Assembly (NCBI GenBank): GCA_017893485.1
Contig: CM030361.1
Span: 305,250,822-305,314,821, forward strand
Reading direction: 5' to 3'
DNA length: 64,000 nucleotides
Origin: Hemerocallis citrina
Lineage: Eukaryota > Streptophyta > Magnoliopsida > Asparagales > Asphodelaceae
A program made the position numbers and the translations under genes. This document shows positions 34,401-46,400 of this stretch, in pieces; the first letter of the stretch is position 1; every line of letters begins with the position of its first letter. The notes beneath the pieces were generated by a model that made no database searches, was not told the DNA's origin, and saw only the letters and a program-made list of their open reading frames with translations.

Positions 34401-37400
34401 ACTCTTTTTGAGGTTTCGACTTGGCAGTGAGATCGAGGTTTGCTCTTAGGCCTGTTGAGTTGGAACTTTCAGCGAAGCTTATGATGCGTGAGACAGTAAA
34501 ATGACTGCTTCGGTCTTGAATGTTAGGTTGAACCAAGATAGCGCCAAGCGCATGGTCGGAAGTAGCTTGGTAGAGAGAGAACTTCGCTCGGCTCGGGTTT
34601 GCTAAAGAGCGGGGGATTGACCAAGTATGCCTTCTACTGGTCGAAGGCTTGCTGTTGGAGCTCCCCCCACTCAAAGTTTTTAACTCCTCTGAGAGCTTTG
34701 AAGAATGGCAGTAATTTCTCTCCAGATTTGGAGAGAAAGTAGCCGATAGCTGCTAACCAACCCGTGAGGCATTGTACTTCCTTGACATTTATTGGAGGGG
34801 CCATGTCTAGTATGACCTGAATTTTTCGGGGTTGGCTTTTATTCCTCGTTGGCTGACCATGAATCCGAGGAACTTCCCAGACGTTACGGCGAATGCGCAC
34901 TTGAAGGGTTTAGTCGCATGTTGGGGGATTGAAGGACCCTGAATGTTTCTTCAAGATCTTTCACATGATCTCGACTTTTGAGGTTTTTGACGAGCATGTC
35001 GTCCACATACACCTCCATGTTCTGACCTATTTGATTTTTGAAGACCCAGTTTACGCGTCTCTGGTACGTTGCTCCGACGTTCTTCAGCCTGAAGGGCTTG
35101 ATGCGGTAGGAATATAGCCCTTGGTTGGTCACAAAAGCTATCTTGGGGATGTGTGGAGGGTACATCCTAATTTGGTTGTAGCACGGAATAGCGTCTCGGA
35201 CGTCGCATCGATAAGGGCATCAATGCTCGGGAGGAGGAAGAGATCCTTCGGGCAGGCCTTGTTGAGGTCTGTAAGTCGATGCAGATCCTCCACTTCCCGT
35301 TGGACTTCTTGACCATCACAACATTGGCCAGCCACTCGGGGTAGCTCACCTCTAGAATGAATTTGGCGTGGAGTTTCTGTACTTCTTCCTTAACCACCTG
35401 CTGCCGATCAAGGGCAAACTTGCGGCACCTTTGTTGCACTGGTTTGGAGTCCGAATGGACGCTCAGTTTGTGCATTGTAAGATCCCCAGAGATCTCAGGC
35501 ATATCCGAGAGCACCCAAGCGAATAAATTCCGACTTCAACAGCTGCAGTCGATGATATCTCGCCTTAGGTCCGGAGGAAGGGATCAACTCACTTGGAACC
35601 ATTTGGATGGGTCATCTTCAGAAAAGGAGACCTCTTCCAGTTCATCGAGTCCGAGCAGATCATACTCCTTTCAAAGGGTAGCTCGACTGCATCGAGGGGC
35701 AAGACTATCACCCCCTTAGCGGTCATGTAGTAGGTTCGGGCGACCTCCTGGTTACCCCAAACAACTCCGACCCCATGTTTGGTGGGGAACTTCCTCTTCA
35801 TATGGTACGCTGAGGGTACTGCTTGGAGGGATGCGAGGCCGGGTTGACCGAGGATGACGTTGTAGGCGGCTTGAACATTTACCACCATGAAGTCCATGGC
35901 TTCGCCTTCGGTTCGGGAAGCCAGAGCCTACCCGATAGTAACGTCAAGGGTCACAATTCTCTCGATCTGGACGGGAGCACCTGAGAACCCCTGGAGCATG
36001 TACCCCGCTGGTTTGAGCCTTTTCCTGGGGGTGTTTTAGGGCTTCAAAGGCTACCAGAAATAAATAGTTTACTGAGCTTCCGTTGTCAACAAGGACGCGG
36101 TGAACTTCGTAATTGGCTAAACCGAGGTTGATGACGAGAGCGTCGGAATGCGGGAGTCGGACAGCCTCGAGGTCTTTATTGGAGAACGAGACCGATAGCC
36201 CCCGACCCTTGGGGGTGATTGATGGTGGACTGCGTTGACTTCTTGAACGAAAGCTTTGCGGGAGGTGTTCGAGTCTCCTCCCATGGATCCACTCTGAACG
36301 TAGTGGAGAATAGCTAGTCTATAAGCTCCTTCTGGCCCGGGACCCGTTCCCGGACGCTTGTCCGCCCTTTGAGAAAGGGAGGCTCACCTAGTATTATGAG
36401 TGAACACGGTTAGGTAGCCTTTTGTATGAGTGCTTCAATCTCCTTTTTAAGAGCCCGATAGTTGTCGGTCTCGTGGCCGTGGTCCCGATGGAACCGACAG
36501 TAAAATCTTCGGTCCCTTCTCATGCGCTCCATCTCCATGAGGATGACCAAAACACTCACCGTGAGTGGGATGAACTTCTCGAACCGGGGGACTGGAGGTG
36601 GATGTCTTTGGTCAATGGGGTCCTTTTACAATTTTTTCGGGGCCTCGGACTCATCCGCCTTCCTTTTACCCTTCGTCGGGGCCTCTTTCCAATCGCCAGG
36701 ATGCAGAGCCTCTTTGGATCGAATGTATTTCTCTACTCTATGGAGAATGTTGGAAAAATTGAGGGGAGGTTTCTTGGCTATGGAGGTCTTCAGCTGGTCA
36801 TGGCAGACATTGTGTCGGAATGCTGCTGAGGCGACTCTGGTGTCGAGGGAAGAGATCGCCTAGACTTCGGCAGTGAATCTTTGGACGAAGTTTCGGAGGG
36901 ACTCCGTCCTTCTCATCTTCTCCGCCTTGCTGCTAGTCACGAAGTGCGCGAGAAAATTTTGTTCGAGCTAATCGAAAGAGAATTGAACCGAGGGCGAGCT
37001 TCAAATACCCTTATCGAGTCGGGCCACGTAGAGTGGCTGGGAACACGCGATATAGGAGAGGATTCGTGGTGCTGAGAAATCATGTGGGTTTGAACCCCTC
37101 TATGTGATCAATATGATCTGTATCTCCGTTGTATATCTTGAACTGGGGAGGCTTGAAGTTAGGGGCATTGAGGATTCGGGCGGAGAAAGGAGGTCGGGAT
37201 GGTTGACGATCCCGACCGAATTGTCCCCCGTTCTCGCCTATCCGAGCAAGACGGTCTTCCATTTCTTGATGACATTTTCGGACATCGTCCTATCGATTCT
37301 CGGATCTAGTTGACCCGCGGGATTCCTCTCCTTCAGAATACTCGATTTGTTCCTCGTTTGAACGTTGTTCATCCCGATCTCTTCCTCAAAGTACTCGTAG

Positions 37401-40400
37401 GACTTCGGCCTAGAGCTTCGAAACTCGACACGAGTAACGTGACCTTCGCCATGGCCGTCAGGGTGTCGGTGATCCCTCCCTTGGAGAGTGGCTGCACTGT
37501 TGATCTCGGCCTTAGACCTATGAACACTGCGGCTCAGAGTCGGGTTCGACGGTCCAACTTCACCTCTCGAACGACTGAGCTGATTTCAGAGGTCGACCTG
37601 GTTCGGCCGGTTGTTGACGACGTTTCAGAGGTCATCTACCGCAGGTTGCTCGACCTGCCTAGTGATACAGCGAAATGCGCTCGGAGCCTATCCCCGCGGA
37701 TTCTCGGCCTGCTGCCTCCGCAACCATTGGGTATTCACGGCAATGGTATTCTTAGCTTTAGGGGCCATGAGAGTAAATTTTTTCGGATTAGAACTCGAAT
37801 CGGGAGTAGGATCGACTTGCAGTTTCCTACAGACGGTGCTAATATGTTGTTGTTTTTGGGTGTGAGAGCAACAGATAATGTGAGTTCTTGTATTCGAAAA
37901 AATGCCAGTGATCCTGACCTTCGTCCTGGTTCCGAAGGGGTGTTGAGTGGGATTGTTGGGAGGCAGCTGACTTGCCGACCTGTAAAAAGAAGCCTGAAAC
38001 ACTGGGAGTATTTCTGGTGACAGACCCTCCAAAGCTTAAGTCTGAAGACAGTAATTTAGTGGAAGGAATTCTGTAGCAAAAATAGTGATTACCCTGTAAC
38101 TGTATAGTAGATGTTGTATTTATAGGTCTGGGGGGAAAGCTGTTATGGAGAGATCCCTGGGCGGTTTTTGAAATTTCCTTGATCTCAGATCTGGAATTGA
38201 TCAGGTCCTTGATTTTAGGGGTGCGGTTTTGGGGTGCGGTTACCGCGTAACCAATGGAGCGCTTGGTGCAAACGCGGGTGATTCATTTTGGATAGGCCTG
38301 ATTGCAACTCCGGATTGTTGCGAAAGGCAAGGATTACTCTCATCTCTAGCATCATAATGTAAGCCTTTACCTAAGTTGTAACTGGCTAAAGAGTGTGATT
38401 TCCAATGGAAGATGCTACCAGCATGGGTGGATCCGCATAGAGGGTTGAAAAAAGATATATAGTTTGGGATCTTTTGTAATTTTCAATTTTATAGGGGTCT
38501 CATTACAATATGACCCCACAACAATTCATCATCCGGCTCTAACTGCGCCTACAGCTGCACTCATTATTGGTGAAATTTTGTTTAGATCCCTCTTTTGACC
38601 ATTTTCTTTCAGAATTTTTACTATATTTTGCACACTCAAAACCCTCATTTTGAAATAATTAAAAAAAACCCCTTTCATTAATTTTCTTTTTTTAATCGAC
38701 CTTCCTTTGATAATAGTTGAAAGAACTTTTTGGGATAAAAATCCATTCGGAGTTTCCTTTTTTCTCTTCCTTTAAAAGAAAATTATATTGCTTTCATTGA
38801 AAATATAATGTTTCTACTTAAAATGTACTCCTTCCTTTCCAAAATATAAGTCATTTTAGCCTATTCTTTGTTTCATTGTATTATATGTTGTTTTAGGTTC
38901 CGAAAACAATGTCTCAATACTCGTAAATGTTCATTAATTAATTCTTTTACTTCACTATCAGTTATACTCTTAACACTGCAAAATATTCCCAAAACAATGT
39001 CTTAACACTTCAAAGGAAATTACTCTATAGGTGAATATTTCCTAAATGCAGTGCTCCATTGGTGTTGACAATAATTTCCATATGTATTTGAAATAGATAA
39101 CTTTAATCATCTAGAGATACACTAATCTGTAAATGCCTGATTTCTGTAAGGCTATAAACAATGGTAGTTCATAATATGATCGATGTCAGATATTTTTATG
39201 TTGGAACATATATATTTCATTCTGTTTTGTATCTAACATTTGAATCTGTATTGAAGCTTCTGTGCGCAAGGAAATTCAAGATGAAACTGATAGAATGACT
39301 GGGAGAAGCAAGCAAATTTCACCTATTCCCATTCATCTCAGCATCTACTCACCAAATGGTAACCCTTTCTTTGATCCTTTTTTTTTTCTTCCATAGAATG
39401 GCTCTTAATAACAAATACTTTACATGATCATTCTAGAATGCTTTTTTGCTTTTTTTTCTTTCTTTTTTTTCCGCCGGGGGGGGGGGGGGGGGGGGGGGGG
39501 CTTTAGTACATCATTTAAATGATGTCAACATTCTTCTTACTTACCTTTCCTGTGTTTTCCTAAAACAATAATATATCGGAAGTAAGGAAGGAAATTTTGT
39601 GGAGAGACAGTTTTTTACCTTGTTGGAAGACAACAAAAAATTAACCCATGCCAAGTTGTACTGATCACTTGCCCGTAATTGTTCATATATACAATTCCGC
39701 TATAGAGAACTTCCAAGAAATCAGCCTTATGTTTGGGCATTATTTATGGAAGTTAATTATTTTACTGCTTCTGAACTAATATTGATACTAATATGTTATA
39801 TTGTAAAGCTTCACATTTCTTTACACATGTTACTATTGTGATTATTTTGCAGTTGTCAACTTAACTCTGATTGATTTACCTGGTCTAACAAAGGTTGCAG
39901 TAGGTAATTAACTTTCTTTCTACTTTCTCCAAGAAGAAGTTTTTGCTACTATTGTTCTGAGCATCTTTTTTTAATGTGTCATTTGATGCTAATTATCTCA
40001 TTCTTCTACAGAGGGGCAGCCCGAGAGCATTGTTGAGGATATTGAAACCATGGTCCGCTCATATGTTGAGAAGGTACATATTCAGTATGGCCGTATGAAT
40101 GAATTTCTTTACAAGTACCTCCTATTCTTCAGCATTGTCTTTTTTCTTTACAGCAGGCTTGTAAGATTCTCTCAAGTTCGAATATATGTGCCTTTTCAAT
40201 ACTATGTTCTGTGCATATACTCATTTAAACCAAATGCCTTTTAAGAAAATGCTTTTCCTAACTTAAACCTTTGTTTTCTGTTTGACTTTTCATTTTGTTC
40301 ATTAATTGGACTAAGTTTTAGTTTCTGTTAGTTTACATTGAAAATTTCCACCTAAACATCTCTCAGTAGATTTGCAATCCTGTAATTAGAATTTGGAAAA

Positions 40401-43400
40401 AAAAGGGACTCTGATTGGTTCTGGTACTTAAACAGAATATTAAATACCTTATAAGGAAACGTTATTTGCTTTCTTTTTTTAGTGTTTGTCAATTAAAAAT
40501 ACCTTTATGTTGCCCCGTCCTTTTTGGTAATACCCTGTGAATTATAGGACCGTAGGGTAGAATACAAGGTCTTCTTAAGGTGAATAGAATGACTTCTCAT
40601 TAGTATTTTTGATACTATATTATGTCAATTGTTAATCGTACTATCTACTTGTGACAACTATAAAGTATCTTATTTTAGATATATAAAATCGGATCAGACA
40701 TGAGATTTTTGTATTACTATACTTTTGGAATACGATTATGCAAATTTGATTATTCCTAAAATTGCTTACGAAAAATACAAAGTCTTTTAATTACCAAGGA
40801 TTATGATTTATGTCTAATGAGTTGTCAAAAAGATTATTTGAATATTGACTTAGCATAAACACAGAGAAAATATTATTTGATTTCCCTATCATATTGTTAT
40901 GCAAATGAGAATGAATATGATTTATTGAAATTACTGGAATAAGAAATGAATAATTTTAAAATAACAAAGAAACCCTCATGAGTCCGACTATGTTAGTGTT
41001 ACTGTCAGCCTGCCATATGGTTATTGTGAGTGCATGGTTACTAACCCTCAGATATTTATTGGCTTGCATATATTGATAACCGCCTTCGGGTAATTATTGA
41101 CTTGTAAGTATTTACTAGCCTTCAGGCAAACATATGACCTAGGCAGTTAATATCGGTTTTGGGAACTAATCGGTCTAGGAGCGATTAGTGATTAATCGGT
41201 TAATCGGAAAATAATCGGGGATTAAATCGGAAAAATCGTTATATATATAAAATTAAAAAAAGATATATCCTCATTATGTAGCAACCCTAAATCCTAACAT
41301 AAAACTATTATGAGATTATCAAATATGAATATATAGTTATAGAGAAAAAGAAGAGAGTACTTGATTTGAGTTGAGTTTAGATCCTGGATGTGGATCGGGT
41401 CGGGTTTGCTGGTCAGTTCCATCAAACAAAAATAATCGGGGAGGAGCTGTGCGAGCAACAAAAGGTGGTGTAGCAGATGCGAGCCGGATCAAGTATGCGA
41501 CCGGATAGAGGGAGCGACGGAGGGTCGGGTTTGAGTTTGCTTGAGGAAAAAGAGAATCAGTTTGGGTTTGAGTTTGAATAGAATCAGTTTGGGTTTACGC
41601 GAGGAAGAAGAAGAGAGCGGCGATATGTCGGGTTTGGATTTGCACGAAGACCGGAGAGGATTTGAATATTGAATTTGGATTTTGGATTTGGGCTGGATTG
41701 AGCCCAAAGAATGCAAATGAGTTATGAGCATGAAAATTAGAGGAGGTGATTTAATCAGTTAATCGGCCACTTAAAATCGGCCGATTAACCATTAATCGGC
41801 CGATTATTTCCGATTAAATCGCTAACAATTGAAATATTATAAATCGCTAAAAAAATAATCGTTTGGCCTCCGATTAGCGATTAATCGGAGATTAATCGGG
41901 CGTAATCGGGGATTTTAACTGCTTAGCATATGACAAGATTAGTGCATTCATCCCAGGGAGATCTTTGCTGTTACTGTGTCCATGCTACTGGGCTATAATT
42001 TGTAGTCATAGAAAAGATAAGTCGGGAGTATTTTGGAACCGAACTATAATGATATTCTGATTTGTTTCTGTTCTTCTATGAAGCACGAGTACGGGTACGT
42101 GTATCCGGTGCGGTACGTATCCGATATGCGGATACGCCAAAATTAGGATACGGGTACGTTAGGATACGCAAAATTAAAATAATCAAAATAATTAATATTA
42201 TAGATATATAAATAGTAAACTAAAATATTCAATTCAATACGAATATGAAAAAATAAGAAACAAGAAGATGGTAATTAAAATTAGGCTAAATATAAAAAAA
42301 GTACACAGTTTTGGGCCAGTTTAAAAAAAGTACACTAAGGTTTTTTTGTTTAAAAAAAGGACACGGTTTCAAAAAACTCCACTGGGTTAGTTAGGGTTAG
42401 GGTTAGGGTTAGTTCGGGGGGTTTATTTAAACATCTGGTTGGTTAAGTGATGTTTTTTTAAACACAAATAAAAGATGAATGTGGTTTTTTTAAACACTAC
42501 CCTAACCCAACCCTAACCCTAACTAACCCTAACTAACCCAGTGGAGTTTTTTGAAACTTTGTGTCCTTTTTTTAAACAAAAAAACCTTAGTGTACTTTTT
42601 TAAAACTGGCCCAAAACTGTGTACTTTTTTTATATTTAGCCTTAAAATTAATACAAGCCAATGTCAAACAAAACATATTAATGGATTATTCAAAGTATCC
42701 ACACATGTTGCTGCTGTTGCGTTCCCCATTTAAGCTGTGTTGTTTTGGGGCGTGACAGAATTGTGGTATCAGAGCATATGTTTAAATACTAGGTAGATAT
42801 TAGATTTAAGAATTTTATGATATAACTAATCGTGATCTTAACAATTTAGGTTAACATGTCTAGCCAATCTAGTAATCTCAATTAGACCATCAAGGAAATG
42901 AGGGGTCCTCGTACAAGCAAAAGTGGAGCTAATCAGCTGGATGGAGCTGTACCGACACAACTTTTGCAAATCCTTACTACAACTGTGGTGAGGCATGATG
43001 ATCACTTCGTCCACATTTCAAAGAACCCAAATGATGACCATCAGAAGTTGCGAGCTGGTATGCCAGAATTCAAGAGGCTAAGTCCCCCGACTTTCGAGGG
43101 AAGCACAGACCCAGTGGTGGTGGAAGAATGGATTACTGAAATGAAGAAAGCTTTCGGCTATATGAAGTGTCCCGACAAAGAGAAGGTGGGATATGCAGTT
43201 TATATGCTTAAGATCGTGCGTATGGTTTGTGGTAAATGCAAATGGGGATCATCGGAGAGGATGTTGTGGAAATGCCTTGGGAGGACTTCAAGAAGATGTT
43301 CTTCGACAATTATTTTCCCAAGACCGTTCAGAGAGAAAAAGAGCGAGAATTTCTAAACTTATTACAGGGTAACAAAACTGTGACCGAGTATGAGGAGGAT

Positions 43401-46400
43401 TTCATCCACCTCGAGAAATTTGCACAACAATATGTTGCTGATGAAGAGGCTAGAGCTCGCCGCTTTGAAGAAGGGTTGCGACCACGAATCCGAGAATCAA
43501 TGGGCCTCATATGATGTTGGAGAAAGCTCTTGTTGTGGAGAAAAATTTAAATGACTTGTATCACCAGAAGCAACACGATGGAGACCTTGGTTCGACAATA
43601 ATGGAGGCCAATCAAGAAAGTGGCAGAACAAGAAGCAACAAGTTGTACACAACACAAATCACCTTCTAGCTAAGAATACGGTGCGATGCACTGTATGCAA
43701 TAGAACCAGACATGAGACAAAGAATTGTTGGCGAATTACTGGTGCTTGTCTTTGGTGTGGAAGCCGCGACCACTACATCGCTGAATGCCCGAAGAAGAAT
43801 GAAGGCAAATCACCAGCTCATAAGCCATTCCAAAACAAAGAACGTACTGAAGGAAACTAGAATAATCAAGTCAAGGCCTGAGTCCACTCTCTAATAGAGC
43901 AGGATGTCCAAGCTAACAATGATGTGGTAACAGTTACCATACCGATTATGCATGCTTATGCTCGAGTGCTTTTTGATTCTGGAGCTTCTCACTCTTTCAT
44001 TGCTGCACACTTTGTTCAGAAGCACCAATTGCTGTTTGACACTTTAGAACATGAGTTGCATATTAGTACATCGGGGGATAGAATTATGGTATCTAATTAC
44101 AGAAGCAAAGGTAGGATCAAGATCCTCGATAATGAATTTCTAGTAGAATTAATTGTGCTAGATATGCACGATTTTGACATCATACTTGGCATGGATTGGT
44201 TGTCGGCTAATCATGCATCTATAATTTGCCGTAAAAAGAAAGTAGTCATCAAAATTTTGGGCCAACCAGAATTCAGCTTTGAAGGTAGAAAAACTCGAGA
44301 ACCCTTGCGGGTAATCTCGGCCCTTCAGGCATGCCCCTTACTAAGAAGTGTGTGTTCTGGATTCTTAGCTTCAATTACAGGAATCAATGCAGAAGAAGTT
44401 AAAATGGAGGGAATTCCGGTAGTATGTGAATTCCCAAATAGAGAGATTGAATTCTCAATCAATCTAGTTCCAGAGACGAGGCCTGTATCAAAAGCCCCCG
44501 TATTGAATGATGCCAGCGGAATTGAAGGAGCTTAAGAAGCAATTGCAAGAACTTCTAGACAAAGGTTTTATTCGACCCAGTGTATTCCCTTGGGGTGCAC
44601 CAATCCTGTACGTGAAAAAGAAGGATGGATGTATGCGCCTCTGCATCGACTAAAGGGAGATAAATAAGGTAACAGTGCGAAATAAGTACCCACTGCCAAG
44701 ATTTAATGAATTATTCGACCAACTGCAAGGAGCTCAAGTGTTCTCTACGATTGATCTCAAGTCGGGTTATCATAAAAAATCAAAGCAGAAGATGTTTTGA
44801 ACAATGCATTTCGTACTCGTACTCGATATGGGCACTATGAATTTTTGGTGTTACCTTTCGGGTTGACTAATGCGCCGACAACATTTATGGATCTCATGAA
44901 TTGGGTCTTTAAACCCTATTTAGATCACCGTGTGGTGGTTTTCATTGATGACATCGTAATATATTCGAGGAGCAAGGAAGAACATGAGGAACATTTAAGA
45001 TGCATTTTGCAAACCTTACGGAAAGAGAAACTTTATGCAAAGCTGAAAAATGCGAGTTCTGGCTAGATACTATATCTTTCCTTGGGCACATTATTTCTAA
45101 AGATGGAATTTCTGTGGACCCCATAAAGGTTGAAGCAGTGGTGAATAGGAATAGACCAAGTAATGTGTCAGAAACTTGCAGTTTTCTAGGCTTGGCTGGA
45201 TACTACCGACGATTTGTGGAGGGATTTTCAAGCACTACCTTTCCTTTGACTCGCTTAACTCAGAAGGGAGTCAATTTTGTTTGGTCTGAAGAATGAGAGA
45301 AAAGTTTTCAAGAGTTGAAACATCGGCTCGTTACAGCGGCTGTACTCACCTTACCTATCGGAAGCGAGGGTTTCACCATTATAGTGATGCCTCACGGAAA
45401 GGACTAGGTTATGTACTCATGCAAAATGGAAAGGTGGTGGCTTATGCTTCTACACAATTGAAGCCTTAGGAGCAAAACTATCCAATACATGCTTTAGAAT
45501 TGACAGCTGTTATCTTTGCTCCGAAGATCTGGAGGCATTATCTGTATGGAGTACGGTGTGAAATCTACACAGACCACAAAAGTCTGAAGTACATCTTCTC
45601 CCAGAAGGAGTTGAACCGGCGACAACGAAGATGGTTACTGCTGAAGGATTATGCCATAAACATCAATTATCATCGAGGAAAAGCAAATGTAGTTGCAGAC
45701 GCCCTTAGCCGGAGATCCGATGCTTTAGAGCTGGAATGATCGTACCCTCAATCTCTAAGGTAAGCTCCTAATCATTTTGTATTTGAAAATTTGATGGGTT
45801 CAAGAGAATTACCTTAATACGGTTTTGATTTCTCCTGAGTTTTATAATCCCTCAATTTGAGCAATTTGAATTGTATAGAGATCTTCACATTTGATGGGTT
45901 TATATAGATCCCAAGCCCAAATCAAATCTCCATTTGTTTCATTCATCTTTCATTTTGTCAATTTCTCATTTTCGACTGTGGTGGCTTTAAAAATGGTGGC
46001 TTCGAATTTCTACCCTAGGGTCCTATAATTCACATGGTTATTTTCATGGTATTACATTCAAAAGAAAACAGTTTAAACCAATAACCCGAGCCCACCAAGA
46101 CTCGAACCCACAACCTCTCGACTCCAAAGTCGCACCCAATAACTAGGCCCGCAAGCCTCTCAACTTTTAAGATTAATCCAATTTACATAATCGTATTCCA
46201 ATAGTAAAGTCATACAAAAATCTCAACATGTCTCATCCGATTTTATGTATCTAAAATAGCATACTTTATAGCTGTCACAAGTAAATAGTACGATAAACAA
46301 TTTACATAATATAGTATCAAAAATACTAATGAAGAGAAGTCATTCTACTCTCCTGGATAAATTGTTTATTCCAATCAGTCTTCAACAATTCCTATAATAA

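Larger units (their letters stand above)
30446..38290. mobile_element. Head-to-head palindrome of two truncated Tat elements in DRP1 intron 3
   Basis: The left arm (30446-34361, + strand) reads LTR, primer-binding site, gag, protease, RT. The right arm (about 34362-38290, - strand) reads the same order inward from the other side. Both arms end shortly after the RT thumb and carry the same unusual TAG in the [12 protein letters not shown] block (CCAGTAGAAGG) and the same altered AGCGAAGTTCTCTCTCTACC stretch. This shows they come from one defective source. Each arm also has private indels, so it is not an assembly echo. No integrase domain remains except a C-terminal shred at the junction. The outer ends are LTRs facing each other. 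Confidence 0.88.
40525..42757 (+). repeat. 5' LTR of the Del/Tekay element, with two nested insertions
   Basis: It begins TGGTAATACC and ends GGGGCGTGACA. It aligns with 52760-54912, but lacks about 700 bp found near the start of the 3' LTR. It also carries the 788-bp and 358-bp DNA elements described below. A segment at 42083-42702 replaces about 560 bp of the 3' LTR. Confidence 0.82.

Noticed and set aside
38291..38470. Outer end of the right-arm LTR of the palindrome
   Set aside because: The sequence does not align with the first ~130 bp of the left LTR, so the LTR is called truncated near 38290 and no target-site duplication is claimed.
42388..42540. Interstitial telomere or chromosome-fusion scar
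   Set aside because: The TTAGGG-type repeats are in inverted halves of a MITE with a perfect 9-bp target duplication, and the unit is not TTTAGGG.
46060..46170. A tRNA gene on the - strand
   Set aside because: Only the B-box-like word fits; the arms do not form a proper cloverleaf and no acceptor stem was found.
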